Shown in pieces: positions 1 through 11,715 of a stretch of 64,000 bases of DNA. Origin of the DNA: Epiperipatus broadwayi (taxonomy: Eukaryota > Onychophora > Udeonychophora > Euonychophora > Peripatidae); the NCBI GenBank assembly GCA_028023455.1, contig JAQFVV010006723.1, positions 188,001 through 252,000 on the forward strand. Reading direction: 5' to 3'. The notes below the pieces were generated by a model. That model saw only the letters and a program-made list of their open reading frames with translations, searched no databases and was not told the DNA's origin. Position numbers and translations under genes: made by a program. Positions within the stretch are counted from its first letter, which is position 1. Every line of letters begins with the position of its first letter.

Positions 1-54
1 CAAATGCCAGATAGCATTAAACAATGGTTAAGAATTGCAAAAAAAATTGTAAAT

Positions 55-795
55 ATCAACCTTTCTCCAAAGACTGCTATTATCATTATGCCAACAATAT
101 CTGTTAGAAAGCCAAGAAAATATATAATGGCATTTATGTTTGCTGTCTTAGTTCTTATAGAGATGGTTTATCTACAAAGTTGTATTAATAAGGGTGTAAT
201 TCAATTCCATACCAGACAATTTAATTTTCATAAAATGGAGGATTTTTTTCCTCCCTTCACATTTTCATGAATAAATAACTATAAAACAAATATGCATAAT
301 GATAAATACAGTATTTTATATATCTAAAAATCAGAAATGATATTTATCCAAGCATTATCACTATTTTATATTTTTTTGGTTTCTAATAAATAATTATGGT
401 ATAATATTGATAGCACTTAAAAATATTATATGAAAATCAGAAATGTTAAATCTTTTTAAAGTGCTAACAATATTATACCATAATTATTTATTAGAAAGCC
501 AAAAAAATATAAAATAGTGATAGTCCTTGGATAAAGATCATTCCTGATTTTTAGATACATAATATAAAATACTGTATTTATCAATATTACATATTTGTTT
601 TATAATTATTTATTCATGAGAATGTAAAGAAAGGGAAAAAACTCTACTTTATGAAATTTAAATTATCTGATATGGAATTAAATTACACCCTTATTAATAT
701 ACCTTTGTAAATAAGCCATCTCTATAAGAACTAAGACTACAAACATAAATGCCATTATATATTTTTTTGATATTAGTAATCCTTGGAGCAAGGTT
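55..795. repeat. Long imperfect palindrome (inverted repeat P1)
   Basis: The left arm (about 55-421) is repeated in inverted orientation at about 466-795, around a loop of some 45 nt. The pairing is easy to follow: the left-arm stretch around 395-415 (TAATAAATAATTATGG) reappears inverted near 476-492, and the end of the left arm near 120-140 matches the inverted 735-760. The left arm has small extra segments, for example near 86-113. The 88-codon open frame at 4-270 lies in this repeat and has no coding look. I see no hammerhead core. The upstream target duplication, if there is one, would lie at or beyond the window edge. Confidence 0.8.
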
Positions 796-800
796 AATTA

Positions 801-2033
801 TTAGACATAGTAATAGTGGTTATGTTAAATCTTATATACACTTAATGGATCAGTTTAATTAGAAACTTAATAAATGAAAATGTAGAAAAATTGTACAAAT
901 AAATTGTATGTAATTGAAGTTGTTTTCTGTAAAGTACTCATTTTGTTTGGGTGTAGAGTCTATATTATTTTACAGCCAGAAATGAGTGCTACATTTAGAA
1001 AAAAGAAAATTGTGTGTTTAACTTATAATTAATTTTGAAATAAATTGTAAGAAAATAAGCTTTGCTGGGAATTAATTTTTTGAAGAAAAAAAGGTATGAC
1101 AAAGAGTATATGTGGGAAACTGGCCAGAGTATATAAAAGGTGACTCTGAAAACCTCTTTCACTCACTCTTTTCTAGAGTTGCTGTACTATTTAATTATAT
1201 AAAGCAAAGTTAGCTACACTACTATTTTCTGCTATTGGAGTTGTTACATTCATTATCTGGTGGGAAATTACATAGAAAAAGAGTGCTACAGAATGATTTA
1301 CTGGGTGGGTGCTTTTACATTCATGAAAGCTACCAACCACATGCATTGCTAAACTTCCAGATATGGTCATCAATGCCTTTTTCTTATTCTGGTGTCAAAA
1401 TAATGCCATTACTCAGGCTGCCTTGCCTATATCACACAAAGAACTCTAGCAAGCTGATTAGGAAACACTTCAACTAGAAATCATGCATAAAAATACTGTA
1501 TAGAAAAAACCTAAAATTCATGGACATGATAGATTTATCATATGTATCTATATTAAAGAAATATTCCCGGTAAGATAAATGTGAGCTCTTTATATTCAGT
1601 TAACTTTTAATCAAAATATATATAAATTTTTAATAAACTAATAATCAGGATTAACCAGGGGGGTTTATTATTACTATTAATAAGAAAACAAACTGTTAAT
1701 TTTGCAATTTGCAACATTTTATTTATATTTATTTTCAATAATGTGATATATATATATATATATATGTTAATAATAGTTGGTAATGGTGTGTATAAATGAA
1801 TGATTTGTATTTTTATATTATTGCATTTATTTGTTTATTAAATATTATTTTAAAAGTAAAGCAATCTTGGTTTAACTTTTTAATAAATGAATGCTAGCAT
1901 ACTTAATTATTTCATTATATGCATATAGCTAAGGATATCCTAAAGAAAACAAAAAAGAATATAAAGAAAAAGAATACTGAATAATCAACACTGACACTGA
2001 TGTCTGTAAATAATAAATAAAAGCTGTCACAAG
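801..2033. other. AT-rich interval, promoter-like patch inside
   Basis: No convincing gene. Around 1131-1175 a TATATAAAAGG box is followed about 30 bases later by a CACTCACTC-type initiator region. This could be an isolated LTR promoter (a TGT...ACA segment from about 921 to 1245) or a host promoter. A TA dinucleotide run lies at 1745-1766. Confidence 0.35.
1131..1175 (+). promoter_or_regulatory. TATA-box promoter-like sequence
   Basis: A TATATAAAAGG motif at about 1131 is followed at typical distance by a pyrimidine-rich start-like stretch (CTTTCACTCACTC). Local base composition is less AT-rich than the surroundings. It is compatible with an LTR U3/R promoter or an orphan host promoter. No open frame follows convincingly. 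Confidence 0.3.
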
Positions 2034-2039
2034 TTTATA

Positions 2040-2103
<64 letters not shown>
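2034..2103. repeat. TA microsatellite followed by poly-T
   Basis: A run of TA dinucleotides (2034-2076) continues directly into about 28 T residues. Simple-sequence DNA, probably slippage-prone. Confidence 0.95.
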
Positions 2104-2392
2104 CTCCCTTAAATTTTTTTTAAATTTTTATTATTATTTTTTTTTATTAACTTATATATATATTGAAAAAAATAGAAGACAAATTTATATTATCTGGTAT
2201 TTGATTGGCCAGAAAATATAATCACATTATCCAAAAAAATGACCATGTAATAAAAAAATGTACAAGGTTGTTGAAAATTCATTTAACATTGCCTCAAGAT
2301 TGATCCTTAATTCCAAATATATTTGAGTATTATTTATATTTATAATGTGCACAATTTCATTCTCAAAATTGTTTCCAAAAGCATAGACAGTT
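2104..2392. other. AT-rich spacer
   Basis: Low-complexity AT-rich sequence between the microsatellite and the next inverted repeat. I see no gene or motif. Confidence 0.5.
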
Positions 2393-2988
2393 AAAATTAA
2401 ATTGAAAGGCTGCAAACCTCTCACATTTATTATAATTATAATACTTATCTGACAGCCCATCAGATGTTGTGATGGTTGTCTGAATAGCAATCAAACTATA
2501 AACACATGACAAAGAATTTTACAAGAAAAGGGTGGTCCACCCTCTTCTCTACTTGTCTTTCTATATATCCAAGCCAGTGTGAAGCATTTAGGTTTGAAAG
2601 CATGAAGCTTCAAATATTGTCAGAGTCTAAATTTAATTTCAACTGTCTGCACTTTATAAAATATTATTTACAAATGTTACTTCAATTTATAACATCTAAA
2701 AACTACTGCATAGTAAATCGTAGGATTTCACACTGTATGTTTGTAATTTACACTGAGTTAAATGTGAAGATATTTAAAGCTTCACGCTTTCAAACCTAAA
2801 TGCTTCAGACTGGCTTAGATATATAGAAAGACAAGTAGAGAAGAGGATGGACCACCCTTTTCTTGTAAAATTCTTTGTCATGTGTTTATGGTTTGCTTGC
2901 TATTCAGAGAGCCATCACAACATCTGCTTGGCTGTCAGATAAGTATTATAATAAGTGTGAGAGGTTTGTAGCCTTTCAATTTAATAAG
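2393..2988. repeat. Palindromic element P2
   Basis: The left arm 2393-2616 is repeated inverted at about 2775-2988, with a 160-nt unpaired centre. The arms are about 90 percent alike by eye. The innermost part carries a motif at 2779-2811 (AGCTTCACGCT followed by a variable stretch and GCTTCAG) that recurs in the otherwise different palindrome C at about 51589-51622, so the two may share an RNA-level element. No clear hammerhead core and no clear target duplication were found. Confidence 0.8.
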
Positions 2989-3100
2989 ATTTTTAGATAT
3001 AGACAATAGTGAATTCACATCTCTCTGCTGAATGATTTGGTTTTTATCATTACATAACTTTATACATTATTTACTAAATAGTGAGTGAGAATGATTATAG

Positions 3101-5077
3101 TTTTTAAGGTTCTAGTAAACTATTAACTGTGCAGCCTTTGGTGGCGCTGTTTCTGTGTAAAAACACAGAATTATATCCTTTTCGCAGCCGAACCTACGGC
3201 TAATATACGAATGATCATTAATGTACGAGATCATATGTAGTGGTTATAATACGCAGCCAATTCTTCTGTGTTCAATAACAATACTATAATCGTATAGTTT
3301 GCCGTTGATTTCATTGTGGGTTGAATTCCTATGCATATTGACAGAATTTGTATTGTCGCTAGAATTTAAGATGCGAGTGTGAGCATTGTCATATTTTTCA
3401 GGTGTTTATTTGATGTTTATGATTTTCTGTATTTCCCAAGATTTTTGCATACTAGTAATTTTCAGTGTATTATTGATATTTGTCAAAAAAATTTTGGGGG
3501 GCTAATTTTGGCTTTTTTGGGGGTCAAAAAAGACAAAATACAATTTCTCAAGCTCTCTGGCAGACGATTGGAGTTGTTTGCAGAAAAATACCATTTCTGT
3601 CATGACTCGGACGAGAGTTGAAAAAGAAAAAGAAAATGTCTACCACGTTATTATATTTGTGGGACATCCCAAACAGAGAAAGTGAGGCAGTTGCATTTTT
3701 GCAAGCCCAAAACATCCTGCCATTCATTACAGTTGATTTAGTTCAGTCATATGTGGTTAATAAATTTATTTTCTGGAAAGAATTTGTGTTTTGTTTGCTA
3801 TTATTTTTATCTGTAAATCATGTAATTAACACCCAGAATGACAGTGTTAAAAAAGGGCGGCGTAATTTGTTGGACATCTCTTGATCGATTGATTTTTTTA
3901 AAAAAAAAAAAATACTTCTTCTTTTGACATACCTATTCGTTCTGTTTAGAAGCAAAAAGAGGTTTTTTGTTATTGTTGTTTTAAATCAATAAACAGCACA
4001 TTAAGTAGATTTTAAAAATGAACCCGAGCTTAATTTTTGTTGTTAAAAAAGAATAAAAATACCGGACGTTTTATTTGTTATGAAAACAAAAAATCTTTAA
4101 CAAACTTTTACGACTCTTAAAAAAGATAAATAAATAAATCCTACAGAATGTAACAAAACCGGTTAACATACATATTTTTTGTGTTAAAAAAACAATACCG
4201 CGATTGACTTTTTGGTTTTTGTTTTGGACGTTTTATTTGTTATTATTAAAAAAAGCAAAAAAATCAAAACCCGCCGACACACACAAAAAAAGCCCATATT
4301 TATAAATCTAAGAGAAAAAAGAAGACCTGTTTTATTTATTATTATTAAAAAACACAAAAAAAAAATCAAAACCCCGTTTTCATATTTTTTCATATTGTTA
4401 TTATTAAAAAAAAAAAAAAAAAATCAAAACACGCCGACCAAAAAAAAACCCATATTTATAAATGTAAGATAAAATACCAAACAATTCTTTTCGTTTATAA
4501 GCAAATACGGACATCTGAGGTGGAGTTTGTCGGACAGGTTTGAATTTTTTGTTGCTAAATCAATCAACAGCAAACCCCCTCATTTTTAAGATAATTCAAA
4601 AAGAAATTGTCGATTCTAATTTTAAATAACAACAAAAAAAGAAAGTCGTATGTAAAGCAAATTGTGTATATTTGAGATATTCCAAAAAAATGTTAAAACT
4701 GTCCCTTATTACTTTGAAATGTATCGAATCCAAAACAAAAAAAATAAAAGACGTCTGTAAAAAAGAAACAGTAGATTTAGAATGGAAATCCCCCCCAAAT
4801 AAAGGCATATGTCAAAAATTATGTACTTTTGAGATCCAAAAAAAAAGGTCAAAGTCTCCTTTATAGTTTGAAATTTATCAAATGAAAACCAAAAAAATAA
4901 TTATGTCCAAAACAAACAACAATATATTAAAAAAAATAATAATTATGTCCAAAACAAACAATATATTAAATATTAAAAAAAAAAATTACAGCCGTATGTC
5001 AAAATACGATCTGTTTTTAACTAGAAACAGCACCACCAAAGGCTGCACAGTTAATAGTTTACTAGAACCGTTTTTAA
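3101..5077. mobile_element. DNA-transposon-like element with 45-50 bp terminal inverted repeats
   Basis: The left end at 3108 (GGTTCTAGTAAACTATTAAC) is matched by its complement ending at 5069, and the match continues about 48 bp inward with few changes. TTTTTAA flanks both ends (3101-3107 and 5071-5077), apart from one extra base at the right end, suggesting a 6-7 bp target duplication. The interior is low-complexity A-rich sequence with repeated blocks. A frame starting at 3636 contains an EAVAFLQAQNILP stretch that faintly recalls the N-terminal helix of IS1595/Merlin-type transposases, but no catalytic residues are recognisable. The superfamily is not assigned. Confidence 0.65.
4220..4475. 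repeat. Imperfect internal tandem repeat, A-rich
   Basis: Inside the terminal-inverted-repeat element a block with TTATTATTAAAAAA, AAATCAAAAC and CCCATATTTATAAAT recurs two to three times with changes. It explains the lysine- and phenylalanine-rich open frames on both strands here, which are not genes. Confidence 0.6.
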
Positions 5078-6349
5078 TTTATTAAATATAAGATTTATTG
5101 TATATAAATTATAAATCTAAGTAAAAAATCTAGCTGAAATTATATCACCATTTTAAAACGGTAGTGAAAATGATATATTATTGGAACAATTTAAAAAGTA
5201 GTGAATAAACTGAAGAAGAATATAAGTCCTAAAACTGACAGAATATCTAATAAAATTGTTAGATAAGATGGAATTAGTTTGCTTGAAAAACTTTATAGGC
5301 TATGTAATATGGCAGTGTGCAGAATACACAGGCCAAATCATTGGATAGTTTCAATTTTTAAAATGAGAAGATATTTAAATAATTAGGTTTTTGAATATTG
5401 TCTTAATGAATAATTGAAATTAAAAATTAAAAACTGAGAAATGAAATTGTCTAATGATTAAACCAACCGGATTTTGCAATGTTTATAAAACAGATAGAAA
5501 AAAATGAAGAAATCTATTTCAGCTTTGGTCAGTACTTAAATCATAAATAGTTTAATTAAAACTTTAATATATATCTGATAATTCAAATGATGCTGTGAGA
5601 AGTTGAATGTGGTTTAGAAATTGGTAAAGATGAAAAATAAAAAATATATATCACCAAAAATATTTATTACTCATCTGGAAAGTGTAATGAATAAGATCAA
5701 AAAAGAAAGCAAATGAATATTAGTGCATGGAATGAAAATAATAATTTGAAGATATGCCTAGGATATAAGAATTATTAAAGAGGATGAAAAAATACTTAAA
5801 TCAATATTAGTGTTGGGTAAATGATAAAGTAGAGAGATATGATTATAAATAAATTTTAACAAAGCAAAACAATGGATTTTATGCATACAAAGGGGGGAAG
5901 AATGAGAAGAATCAAAAATTAATGGAACTGAACTAAAATATTTTGCAAAGGAAGAGGCGGGTAAGAAGAATCAAAAGATAATAGAATGACTAGTAATCTT
6001 GATTTCTAAAAAAAAAAAAAAAAATGGGCAGAACAGGAATCTGTTTACTAACCATAGATTACCTTTGTAAAAGCAAGAGCATCATATTAAAAATCAAATA
6101 TATTAGATATTTGTACAGATAACATTAATAAAAAGAGAGAAATTAATTTGCACTTGTTCAGCCTTTTTCTAAGAGATAGATAGGTTTTGTGACAGTATAA
6201 TCCGTCTGTGGGTGCTAAATTATTGGGATTTGATAGAAAATTAGATAAGTTATCACAAAAATTCTAACCTTAGATGTAACAAGAAAAAAAATGTCAAATA
6301 TAACTCTGATTTTGACTCCAGGTTATGTATGTAATATGCATGTGTTATT

Positions 6350-6380
<31 letters not shown>

Positions 6381-7337
6381 ATATTGTTAAAATGAAGTTG
6401 CTTTGACAACAGTAGGACATTGTTGATTATTATTGATATTGTCTAAGTATTGACTGTTTTTTAATGAGTATATATATATATAATTTTAAAAAAAATTATG
6501 ATACCAAATATACATTGTTTATCAATGAAGATCATAAGCCAAAAATTAATCTGGGGATTCTACAGGATAGCAGTAGATAAGGATTTAATAGAACCATCTA
6601 ATATCAGTTGATAACTCTAGCTTGCAATTCATTGCAGAACTAAACTATTATATATATATATTTTTATTCATATCATGTATAATTATGAAATGTCTTTAAA
6701 CAACTAGCTAACCAGACATTATTATGTGTTGTGTTTTAAAAAATAACAGGAAGTCCTAACATAGGATTTGAATTTTTATGTGATCTATTCATAAGTATCT
6801 ATCCCCTATCACCTTTTATATTGATAAGCAAATTACAATTTAATGTAAAGTGTAAATGTTTTTAAGAAAACTGCAACTTCAATGCTGTTTTAACAGATAA
6901 TCTATGACATCAAATTTAATCAAACATCATTTCAATTTTTATATTTTTTTTTACATTTAATACTTATTTGCACTGAATGTTCATTATTAAAATGAAAAGA
7001 TTGCATGAGAACTAAGTTAAATTTATGTTAAAAACGTTTGAGTTGCTGAGTATTATAAAACATTTTATGACTTGTCTTAAATGTTTTTTTTTTAAAACTG
7101 ATTTACAGAAGATTCATTAACAATTCTCAAATTGGATAGGATGGTTGTTGACATCTAATTAACTTCAGTTGTTCAGATAAAAATATAAATTCTAGAATAA
7201 GACTATATATTGTGTTTTAATCTGGTAAGAATTTTAAATAATATTCATTTACTGCATTTAAAATCAGCTAATTTTTGTTTCAAGATGATTATACAGCTAT
7301 ATAAAGTATGTGGGAGTTGTTTATATAGCAGAAAAGT
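5078..7337. other. AT-rich interval, possibly decayed Penelope interior
   Basis: No intact gene. It lies directly upstream of a Penelope GIY-YIG remnant on the same strand, so the missing reverse transcriptase would be expected here, but I could not recover convincing RT motifs. AC and AT dinucleotide runs occur at 6355-6385. Confidence 0.35.
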
Positions 7338-7668
7338 AATATCATATATCAAATTTTCTGTGACTGTATGTTATCATATATAGGTGAATCGAGATGCAGT
7401 ATTGAGAAGAGATTAAAGGAGCATGAATTTTTATATAAGCATGTAAAAAGTAGGAATAATGGTGATTTCATGACTGCTTCAGTTTTCTTTGATCATGTAA
7501 ATATAAATTTAAATTTGATTTTGAAAGTGTGAAATTTCTTCATGAAGAGAGAAACCATAATAGAAGAAAAATTAAGGAAACAATTTTTATAAATAGGAAT
7601 AAAATGCATTTAATAAATAGACAAGCTGCTGACATTAAAATACAGGATTCATGGGATTTGAATTGATG
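7338..7668 (+). pseudogene. Penelope-like element, GIY-YIG endonuclease remnant
   Basis: This is the C-terminal GIY-YIG nuclease part of a Penelope-like retroelement, the domain that nicks target DNA for primed reverse transcription. The frame reads IIYQIFCDCMLSYIGES, matching the family pattern of a Y-x-I box, a C-x-C pair and a YIGE box, followed by SIEKRLKEH (the conserved arginine-helix region), a DH step and, after one frameshift near 7515, HEERNHNRRKIKE and a terminal WDL before a stop at 7666-7668. A stop precedes the domain at 7326-7328. It is a broken, 5'-truncated copy. The order and spacing of residues fit the family well. Confidence 0.75.
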
Positions 7669-8243
7669 ATCTTTGCTTCCACTTTGTTTTTTAAAATTAA
7701 TGACAGTTGAGGCAGGTTTAAGAAATTAACTGAAAGTACTTCTGCAGATTTAAAGACTTTATAATAGTTTATTACCATTAAATTTATTATTTTTACTATG
7801 ATTACAATTTTATTTTAATTAATGGACATTTTATTTATTTTACATAGCTTTACATATATAAGTATATTCAGATTTACATATGTTTGTTCATCTGATTAAT
7901 GAAATGATGTTTTTCTTCTTTATAAGCTAAAACTGAGTGCAGTTTTGCTGCTAAAGTTCACCATAATCATAAAGAAAAATGAAACCACTTCATTAATTAA
8001 GCAAACAAATAAATGTATGCAAAGTTGAATTACAAATGCAAATGAAAGGAAAAATCAATAAAATATAAGTATTTATTTTGGTTTTATGATATGGAATCAA
8101 CATTTCCTAGCTTCATAAATAATTTTAGTTTAAAAAACTGTTTTAAATACTTTTTATTATAGTAATTGTCATCCGTTTTTACAGTTTATTCTGGCACAAT
8201 TATATGATACTTTAATAACTTTTAATTATGTTTTTCTTTACAG
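7669..8243. other. AT-rich sequence; presumed intron end
   Basis: No gene seen. The last bases (TTTTTCTTTACAG, ending at 8243) form a good 3' splice site for the exon that follows. Confidence 0.4.
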
Positions 8244-8438
8244 CTTCAGTCTGTATACAATACTTGTACTTCCAATGGAGTTAACAATCTTCTGTTGAAA
8301 AAACTTTTAGATGACGTCACTTTTAATAACAGGTGGATTAAAAAATATGAAAAACTTATTGGTGGCATAGTTGAAAAACTGGATATTGGTGATGTTCAAT
8401 GTGATAAGGACCAGATCAATATGCCCATAAAGATATAA
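8244..8438 (+). CDS. Candidate terminal exon of an unidentified host gene
   Basis: A strong splice acceptor (pyrimidine tract plus ACAG) ends at 8243. It is followed by 64 open codons and a TAA at 8436-8438, in DNA clearly less AT-rich than its flanks. The peptide looks like real protein: LLLKKLLDD then RWIKKYEKLIGG then VEKLDIGDVQCDKDQ, a charged helical C-terminus. I do not recognise the family. An AATAAA lies at 8612-8617. No upstream exon of the same gene could be found in the window, so the gene would have to reach in from outside through long introns. The absence of a good GT donor inside the frame supports a last exon. Confidence 0.45.
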   Translation, partial: LQSVYNTCTSNGVNNLLLKKLLDDVTFNNRWIKKYEKLIGGIVEKLDIGDVQCDKDQINMPIKI

Positions 8439-10671
8439 TACAGCTTGTAATATATTAACATTGATCAAAGTATTTTTTTGTTAACAACTTGTAACATTTT
8501 TTAAAAATATATTTAGCATATTAGCTACATAGTTCAGAAATCGAACTAAAATGCTTGTATTCATAGACTGTAGGAATAATAATCAATACTATATGTGAAA
8601 ATATTATATAAAATAAATAAAAAACAATCATAGAAAACTTGTATGTTTATTCTTTTAATATAACAATTGTATATTTATTTAAACATTAGTTAATTCAACT
8701 AGCCATTATTTATTTATTGGTTGACAAATGGATATTTAGGAAATGACAGAAAAAAAAATTATATTTTCCTTTTTCTCATTTTATAGGGATGTTGGAATGG
8801 CCTCTTTCCTGTAATGAGTTACGTAAAAGCAGTTCCATTTTAGTGTGATGGTATGCATATGTACACACACATGATATCTTAATGGAAAAAATAATTTTTC
8901 TCTATGTATATATATTTATATAATTAAAAGACTGTTATATATAAATTAATATATTTAATGTATTTTATAGATAAATTTTAGTTAGAATGAAAAAAAGTGA
9001 AGTAACAATTAATAACTGACATTTATGCCATATATAATAACTTATCTCATAAAACTATTAAAATGGGTTTCATATTTCAATTTTTTCATTGATTTTTTTT
9101 TTTTATTGTCGAATTTGAGGTCTCTTTAATGTTTTGTTAATAAGATTCTAATGCTGAAATTGCACCTGATCTTAATTGATACCCATCTAGTATCAGTTAT
9201 TTTTTGAGTCAACATGTGTCATAGTGTATAAGAGTATATTCCAGTGTCAATCATACGATAATGAAAAATATACATATAAATTTTGAGAAAAAGCAAAATA
9301 GTGCAGTAGCCACCTATTAAATTTTCACATGATACACAGGTTTCTGCCCTATTTTTAATCATATTTACAACATTATTACTATTTTTTATCTATAAATAAC
9401 TCTTAACTTGGTACATGCTCTGTGTTGCAAGACTAATAAAAATAACTAAAAGTATAAAAAATAATATTAAAAACAGCATTTTAAAACAAATTTTGAGAAA
9501 CAAATGGATATTAAAAAGACAATTTTAAAAACAATTTTTAAGGAACAAATGAATATTAAAAATTACAATTTTTAAAGTATAAAAAATAATATTAAAAACA
9601 GCACTTTAAAACAAATTTATATGAGTTTCACACTAATAATATTAAAATGTATAATGATATATAAATCAATATTAAAAGCAACATTTTAAAGCAAAAAAAA
9701 ATGATTTGCAATCTTGAATAAATAACACAATTATGCAAAAAAAATGTTGCTTTAAATATGCATAAAACAATCACTAAATTATAATTTTTTTAAATATTTA
9801 CAAAAGCACATAAAATACATATGCTACCTACCATGTAATATATAACAGGAATTGTCATATTGAAGACACAAATTTGATATTTACTTCTAACACACATAAA
9901 ATGGAGATTTGAACTGAAAAATTGCCTCCCAAAGTGGAATTTTATAGAACATATGATTGCACAGAACATGCCAGGATTCCCCAGAGAAATGCTAATAAAC
10001 GTATTTTTTTAAAGAAAAAACAAAAAATATTTCAATGTATTTCAGCTATATCTTTTAACTGTGTTATGCAATAAGTGTAATTTCATTAAATAATTCAGAA
10101 AATTTAAAGTTACAAACAAGAAACAATGGTAACAAGGAGAGAATGTGTAAAACATTAATGATAAAATTCATTTTCAAAATTGTGTACTTCAAAATCATGA
10201 ACATACACATGTTAAAATTGCAATTGTGTATTGGATTCACACCATTGGAAAAATTTCATTAAAGCCAACAATATAATGAGTATTCGATTAAATAAACTTT
10301 GTATTTAAACCTCTAAATCAATTAATTACAGAAATCATTTGGAGCATAGAAATAAAAGTTAAATCATTTGTTGACTGGATATCTTGAATCTGATATATAT
10401 AAAAAAGGAACTCTTATAAAAAGTTCATCTGTTATATTAAATTGAACTAGAAGATACTGACTCATCAATCTATGATGTCATTGTAAATAGTTTGAAGTAA
10501 ATAAATTTATTATATTTGTTAAATAATGTTCACTTTGTTATATTTCTTTATTGTTATTTCATGCAATACTTAGATTAATAAGAATCAGGATCTCTTGACC
10601 TATGCCAGAAATAATTGTTCTAAAAAAAGATGAAAATAAACTTTCAAAAATAAGTTTTTCTTTTCTTACAG
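8439..10671. other. Possible 3' UTR followed by AT-rich sequence
   Basis: Contains the AATAAA for the preceding exon. A short 18-codon open stretch follows another acceptor-like site near 8787. Two copies of a 45-bp AT-rich segment lie at 9451 and 9576 (period about 125). Otherwise nothing recognisable. The final bases form a splice acceptor ending at 10671. Confidence 0.4.
9451..9622. repeat. Short direct duplication, period about 125 bp
   Basis: AGTATAAAAAATAATATTAA and the following 25 bases occur at 9451 and again at 9576 with one or two changes. Low-complexity DNA. Confidence 0.65.
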
Positions 10672-10848
10672 ATTTATTTTATGGTATTGAAAAATATATT
10701 GAATACAATGCCATTCAGTACATTAAAAAAACTCAAAATAGATGGGTATATATCAAAAAAGATTGAGAATTTAATCATTCTTCAAAATTTTACTAGAACC
10801 TGGTATCTTTTAAATGAGAAAACAAAAATTGCTAAAAACAGTAGATAA
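10672..10848 (+). CDS. Candidate terminal exon of an unidentified host gene
   Basis: An excellent acceptor (TTTTTCTTTTCTTACAG) ends at 10671. It is followed by 58 open codons and a TAA at 10846-10848, with AATAAA 60 bases later at 10908-10913. The peptide includes NTMPFSTLKKLKIDGYISKK and FTRTWYLLNEK, which look coding, but I cannot name the family. It lies 2.2 kb downstream of the similar candidate at 8244-8438 on the same strand. Since that exon ends in a stop, the two would be alternative last exons of one gene or last exons of two genes. Chance open frames of this length do occur in AT-rich DNA, though the acceptor plus poly(A) signal makes chance less likely. Confidence 0.4.
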   Translation: MYFMVLKNILNTMPFSTLKKLKIDGYISKKIENLIILQNFTRTWYLLNEKTKIAKNSR

Positions 10849-11595
10849 CATTACACCTATAACATTTCTCTTCTTCAGGATTTCAAGCACCTAGAGATCA
10901 TATTGGCAATAAACCTCATTTAGATTATAGTAGTACTTATAGAAATAGCTAATAATAATAAAATGCAGAACAATAGTTATATAAATGATACAAGCCAAAA
11001 AAGAACATGGAAAAAAATTGCAAAATCATGCAATAAATAAAGAAAAGGTTGTGCAATGTGTGTGCATATATTGCTAACTTTATCTGGTAATCAAAGACAT
11101 GAAATATGCTGTAAATCACGTGGACCTTAATAAATAAGCTGAGTGCCAAACTGGTTACTATAAAGTAATAATGATTAAAATTAATATTTATTGTGATCTG
11201 AGATAAGGACAAGTTACATGGTAATTTAAATTGAGTAACAGTTCATCAGTATATAATAAAATCCTTATCGTTTGTGTAATTTTCATAAGCATCTCGAAAT
11301 GCACTTTTATGCAATTAGATATTGAAATTAATGTGTAGATGAAAAATTGGATATCATAAAGTGAATTTTGCTATTTGTTTATAAAAAATAATTCAAAATT
11401 TAAAAGATCATTTTATAAAGTCAAATATTGTACAAAGATAGAAAAAGAAAGATGTAATAGCAATTAAGTTTTTTTTTGAGTTCAATGCATTAATTGAGTC
11501 ATCACCCAAAGATTGACAGAAAAACAAACATGTCACCATCCAGTAAACAAATCAAATACTTCTGAAAAACATTTAGCATTAATTTTTAATTTCAG
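10849..11595. other. AT-rich sequence
   Basis: Carries the AATAAA at 10908-10913. The 87-codon minus-strand frame at 10949-11212 has a hydrophobic low-complexity composition and no family features. Nothing else is seen. Confidence 0.4.
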
Positions 11596-11715
11596 CAACA
11601 CAAATTGTCAAGCAAAAAAATGATAGGTACAGTGTCACGTGAATCTGTTAAAATTCAGAATTTGCTGCAGACACCAAGTATGCATGCATTGATATATAAT
11701 TTTCCCAAAAAATAA
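11596..11715 (+). CDS. Weak candidate exon
   Basis: A TTTTTAATTTCAG acceptor is followed by 39 open codons (QHKLSSKKMIGTVSRESVK and onward) and a TAA at 11713-11715. Composition is slightly less AT-rich than the flanks. It is short enough to be chance and I do not recognise the peptide. Confidence 0.2.
   Translation, partial: QHKLSSKKMIGTVSRESVKIQNLLQTPSMHALIYNFPKK

Noticed and set aside
2577-2616. CTGAAGC...GAAAG in palindrome P2 as a hammerhead
   Set aside because: The core deviates at conserved position 9 and the equivalent motif in family C lacks GAAA, so the shared motif is probably not a hammerhead.
4184-4472. Overlapping open frames on both strands, rich in Lys or Phe/Leu/Ile
   Set aside because: Low-complexity A-rich DNA of the terminal-inverted-repeat element; no coding signature.
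10949-11212. 87-codon minus frame
   Set aside because: Hydrophobic low-complexity translation; no start context or homology that I can see.
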